Source: Bursaphelenchus xylophilus
Lineage: Eukaryota > Nematoda > Chromadorea > Rhabditida > Aphelenchoididae
DNA: 64,000 nt
Direction of reading: 5' to 3'
NCBI GenBank assembly: GCA_904066235.2
Contig: CAJFCV020000003.1
Span: 9,176,001 to 9,240,000, forward strand
Shown: positions 60,109-64,000 of the stretch, piece by piece
Layout of the letters: every line of letters begins with the position of its first letter
Numbering within the stretch: position 1 is the stretch's first letter
Position numbers and translations under genes: made by a program
Notes under the pieces: generated by a model
Database searches by the model: none
Told to the model about the DNA's origin: nothing
The model's input: the letters and a program-made list of their open reading frames with translations, nothing else

Positions 60109-62849
60109 AGCTTTACATCGCGTATTTACACCAATCACACCATCACTCCTCATATGAGTACACCCTGCACGTGCTCAAGTCCCAGTTGTTTATGCCTAAG
60201 CCCCGTACATTGATAAAAACAACTGTAAGAGAATGCGCACACTGTAAACGCTTCACAGCTCAGCCATATGCGCAACCACCTTTCGCGAATTTTCCGCCAA
60301 AGCGAACGTCCCGATCAGCTCCCTTTACTCACACAGCAGTGGATTTTTTCGGCCCGCTAATTACATCGGATGGAAACCACACCTCAAAGAGGATGGTAGC
60401 CCTTTACACTTGTTTTTCGACTAGAGCCCTCTGGCTTGACCTAGTTGAAGATAACACAGCAGAGAAGTTCTTGAATTCCCTGCGGCGATTTACTTCCACC
60501 CGGGGCTGCCCCATCTCATTCTATTCGGATTCAGCCAATAATTTTCTTATCACTTCGCAAATAATCAATAAGGACCCAGTATCAGCCGTTTTGACACCAG
60601 ATCCATCAATTGGCCGGTTTCTTCAAGAACAAAAAATAAAATGGGATTTTATTCCAAGTAAAGGAAGCTTCATGGGTGGCATTTACGAACGTCTCGTTGC
60701 TTTATGCAAATCAACATTACATAAGTCGCTAGGCCGCCGACTTATTCCAGACGATGAACTACGAACACAACTACTGGAATGCGCAAGCATAATAAATTCT
60801 CGTCCACTTTGTTATCAAGCCGAGGGTGATACCCCCGTCCTCACGCCAAACGACTTCCTCGGAGTAATGCCGAAGCAGCTCCCGTATCCTACAGACAACG
60901 ATGACGACCCCGACTGGCTGCCCGAGAACGATGATTCTGCGCGCGCAGCGCTCTTAAAACGATGGAAAGACTCAAATTCGCGTCTTGAAAAAACGTGGAA
61001 TTATTGGAATAAAGCATACGTAACTACGCTGCAAGATCGCGTCAAAAATACACACGATAACCCCCATCTTTCTGTCAAGTCTTTTCCTCAACTCAATGAG
61101 ATTGTGATTCTGCAGGAGGATAAAACACCCCGCCAATCATGGAGATTAGGCCGCGTTTCTGAAATTTCAAGCAACCGTCACGTGAAAATTGCGCTGGGCG
61201 AACGAAACGGTCAAAGAAAAACCGTTGCACGCCCAATCAATCGGATCTGTCCACTAGAACTTCGCGCTTTCTCAACTTGTCTAATCTCTCTATTATGTCT
61301 GGTGCGTTTAACCTTGTCTTGTTCAGATTTAGCTGTGTTGACGGGACAGGCTCAGGATTGTCAAATTTCGGATGTAATCAAATGCCGATATCAACAAAGC
61401 ACGCTGTTTCCGGTCACGCCATCAACGCAAACAGTATGTGCAGAACTCCGCGCACCAAATAATGAAGCCTCAACACGATTGGTGATCAAGCTGAAATCCG
61501 TTAAGTACAAATGCCATCGATCGACTCTCGCGTATACTAGACAGGTGGCTGCACACGTGGTGAAATCCGTCCGTTGCGACCAGGCTCTAGGGTCCGAATG
61601 TTTCTCCAACTTTTGCGAATCCACGAAATCGGAGACAAAAATCCCGGCCTTTGGAGATCAGCCGAACTCAGCACCTGGACATACGAACTGCTTCAGAAGA
61701 TGCGGATGTGCGTGGTGCGGTTGCGGATTATGCTCAGAAGGATGTTTGTTCTACCGATACTTCCTGGAAAGTGATGTACCCGACATTTTTACAGTATTTT
61801 CATGTCCATCATTTACACCTACGGTAGTAGGTGAATTTACTCTGAATAATATCACTAAGAAATTTGTTCTTACTCCAGCCTTGCCATATCATTTTTCTAA
61901 CATTACTTTAACAGTCGCATCTCTCTCAACTGCCCCTGCTCCAATTTTTAATTCCATGTTTCTTCAAAACCTTCGATCTAATTCTACTGCTATAATCCCA
62001 GAAACTGTCCGATCTTCTCCTTCCAATCCATTATCTGTATATCCATGTGCATCAGCATCAGCTGCAAGAGACATGTCATGCCCAGTACGCAAGGACATCT
62101 GTCGCTGTTCGCCTGATTCATATGACCCTCATTGTTCTTGCCATGTCTTAGATCTCCCTGAAATCCTTCGTTCGGACCATGCGCTGCCGCTCAGGCGGGG
62201 GGACCTCATGCTCTCAGAGCACGATGGCGAAGTGTTGGTGACCGCTTCTACTCCACTACAGCTTCAAATACAAATCAACGAAACTCTCGTTTTGCAAACA
62301 CACCTCTCTACCTGCACTATTGAGGACACCAACATAATCGGATGCCTAGATTGCACAGAAGGAGCCACAATGTCAATGAAGTGTTCTACCAATTTTGGAC
62401 CCACCACCGCCAGATTCGAATGCGACAGTACTATTATAAAGGAAATCGAGTGTATAACTGGGGAAAGAATATCAACCTCCATCTACTCCACTACCTCCGA
62501 CATCAACGAAGATTGTAAGGCAATTTGCGTGGGAGGCGAAACCCAATTCTCCCTGAAGGGCAAGTTGGCTATAGCGCAGCCCATTATCCCATCAGATATG
62601 GAACGGGCGGCCAAGGACCTGACGCCAGAAGTCGTCAGCGTGTGGGAAGCATTGAAGGATATCTGGGGTTCTTATAAAACAATATTCATAACAGTTCTGT
62701 CTGTAGGATTGTTTCTGATCGCCGTCTATCTACTCCAATTGTTTATCCCCCTGTTCATGTTGGCCGGGGAGTGTCTCCGAAATAGACAGCCCCGCCCCCA
62801 ATTGACCCCTCTGCCTTTCCGCCGTGTCCACGGCGGTCAAAGGCCTTGA
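60085..62849 (+). CDS. Bel/Pao integrase fused to envelope-like glycoprotein
   Basis: The frame is open from 59805, but family-like sequence starts near 60085, so the part before is probably the antiframe of gag-pol. The HHCC zinc motif is at 60127-60250 (HQSHHH ... CAHCKRF). The integrase core follows, with catalytic Asp in AVDFFGPL (about 60340), Asp in FYSDSANNF (about 60525) and Glu in GGIYERLVALC (about 60680). After the integrase C-terminus, with no stop, comes a Cys-rich region from about 61290 with a hydrophobic leader (CLISLLCLVRLTLSC), a dense cluster CGCAWCGCGLCSEGCLFYRY (about 61700-61760), several N-glycosylation sequons and a membrane anchor near 62680-62760. This layout resembles the phlebovirus-glycoprotein-related Env regions known from some nematode Bel/Pao elements. 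The last 26 codons lie in the 3' LTR. Confidence 0.82.
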
Positions 62850-62985
62850 GAGGGGTCGGGCCATTTCGGTCTTCAAAAACCGTCTTTACAGTATATCTTA
62901 TAATATTTTACGTTATTTCGCGTTGTTATTATAATATGGTTTATTAACCCAAGTTTGAGGTTGTCCAATAAAGACTTCATTCACA
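62772..62985 (+). repeat. 3' LTR
   Basis: Matches the 5' LTR apart from one missing A (five As instead of six in the CTTCAAAAA run). It is preceded by a short purine-rich GGGGAG (62766-62771) that could act as the polypurine tract. It supplies the stop codon of the integrase-envelope frame. Confidence 0.93.
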
Positions 62986-63906
62986 AATGAGCTTTTTGGC
63001 TTTTGCTCGCGAAGAGCGGGATTTTCTCGCGAAAAACGGGGTTTCTTCGCGAATTTCTTCGCAAAGAGCGGGATTTCTTCGCGAAAAAAGGGATTTTGTC
63101 AGAATTTGACGGCGAAACGTTTTAATTGTGTTTTAGATCGCATAAACACAGGAAACGATCTAACACTTCGCAAAACTGAGACAAAAATACGTTTTTTGAG
63201 CATCTAAATGGCCATTTCAGGTTAGAACTCGCTGCAAAGTATCGCCAATTGTTGAAAAAAATTATTTTAGTATAATTTGGCAAAAATTCGGGATTTCTTC
63301 GCGAAAAAAGGGATTTTTGTCAGAATTTGACGGCGAAACGTTTGAATTTTGTATTAGATGATCAGGAATCGCATAAACACAGGAAATTTTGCAGTTTGCA
63401 CTATGCAGTTTTTTTTGCTTTTTGCACCGTGTAATTCCAGTTATCGGATTTCCAGTGGTTCTCTCCGGTTTTCAGCGGTATCCGCAACGGACAAACTCGT
63501 TCCAGACAACTCTTATCCGCTGTGTTCGACCTCTACGGACCCAACCATCAATAAAGGTATTCTAGTTAGTGTGAAGCGAACACACTAGCTGTGCTTAATC
63601 AAGACTAAATATTATTTTTCATTCGTTTATTGGAATATTGTGGTAAGGCAAATAGGACAGAAATTTAGTGTATCCGGTTAACGTCTACCGGCGCTGCTGA
63701 AGAATGATTTGAAATTTTGTGGAATAACCGGGAGTCCCACCGATTGTCCAGTACTGCTTGCCTGCGAGCTAGTGGAGGCTTCATGAGTTGGGCGGCTGGT
63801 CCGGAACCCACTCAAGCTTGGAGCAGGGCATCACCACTATATTAGTCTGAAATAAAACTTATAGCATTACAAACCCATTGTGCGGTTCTAAGATGACCAA
63901 GCTTAC
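62986..63906. other. spacer with short local repeats
   Basis: A stretch of about 85 bp (CTTCGCGAAAAAAGGGATTT, then GTCAGAATTTGACGGCGAAA, then CGCATAAACACAGGAAA) occurs at about 63077-63156 and again at about 63297-63388, so it is a direct repeat with a period near 220 bp. Smaller CGCGAAAA/CTTCGCGAA words are clustered at 63006-63110. On the minus strand an open segment ending in TAA near 63680 (residues SRPTHEASTSSQASSTGQ, then ending FFSSAGRR) could be a 3' exon of the gene at the right edge, but its acceptor is unclear. Confidence 0.45.
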
Positions 63907-64000
63907 ATCGAAGTTTTTCACATCTCCATCATCAAACAATTTTTGAACCAGTGGAATTTGACCATGAAATCCGGAAGAATGAACGGCTAAAACAACACTG
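63907..64000 (-). CDS. edge of a possible ankyrin-repeat gene
   Basis: On the minus strand an open frame enters from the right edge and ends at a GTAAGC donor (63901-63906). It encodes LAVHSSGFHGQIPLVQKLF followed by DDGDVKNFD, which has the A-H-x-x-x-x-x-G ... V-x-x-L-x-x-x-G-D-V rhythm of an ankyrin repeat. Only about 31 codons are visible, so the assignment is tentative. Confidence 0.4.

Larger units (their letters stand above)
55503..62985 (+). mobile_element. Bel/Pao LTR retrotransposon with envelope-like region
   Basis: A 7.5-kb element with LTRs of 215 and 214 bp (55503-55717 and 62772-62985), which appear identical except for one A in a homopolymer. It starts TG and ends CA. Flanking AATG on both sides (55499-55502 and 62986-62989) is consistent with a short target-site duplication. 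Contents in order: 5' LTR, primer-binding site, Gag, protease, reverse transcriptase, RNase H, then in a second frame integrase and an envelope-like glycoprotein, then 3' LTR. The near-identical LTRs imply a young insertion. Domain order and DUF1759-type Gag place it in Bel/Pao. Confidence 0.93.

Overview
This window looks like a chromosomal segment from a nematode, probably a rhabditid related to Caenorhabditis. The genes are broken into short exons by small AT-rich introns with TTTCAG-type 3' splice sites. The protein families are worm-typical: a CUX/ceh-44 type Cut-homeobox gene, a MIG-18-like secreted protein, and a tandem cluster of serpentine chemoreceptors. The mobile elements also fit: TTAA palindromes, mariner, and a Bel/Pao element with an envelope-like region. 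Exon boundaries below were worked out by hand from splice sites and reading phase; no transcript or database evidence was available.

Region 1 (1-19 kb) holds four single-copy genes, all on the minus strand. They are the 3' part of a CUX/ceh-44-like Cut-homeodomain gene (78-3811, running off the left edge), a secreted protein with two DM13 domains (9836-12609), a small secreted MIG-18-like fibronectin-type-I protein (13363-14769), and a class B (secretin-type) neuropeptide GPCR lacking its first exon (15907-19023). A 4.1-kb strikingly GC-rich block without recognisable genes (3830-7990) lies upstream of the visible ceh-44-like exons.

Region 2 (19-42 kb) is essentially free of recognisable protein genes. 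It contains a 40-bp hairpin-containing minisatellite (27.7-28.15 kb), isolated strong hairpins, a decayed mariner element (36930-37988) and one copy of a G-rich hAT-like MITE (34428-34681).

Region 3 (42-55 kb) is a segmentally duplicated cluster of four intact 7TM chemoreceptor genes, all minus strand. All four have exactly the same exon lengths (180/345/180/279 nt; 327 residues). The spacers have been invaded by a second copy of the hAT-like MITE (43606-43992), by a 2-kb TTAA-flanked palindrome carrying tRNA-like sequence in both arms (47383-49387), and by a decayed Bel-like LTR with primer-binding site (49612-49908).

Region 4 (55.5-63 kb) is a nearly complete plus-strand Bel/Pao LTR retrotransposon with LTRs that differ by one base in length. 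It has Gag zinc knuckles, protease, reverse transcriptase, RNase H and integrase, with an envelope-like region continuous with the integrase frame. A frame break separates gag-pol from integrase-env. The last kilobase has short local repeats and the edge of a possible ankyrin-repeat gene.
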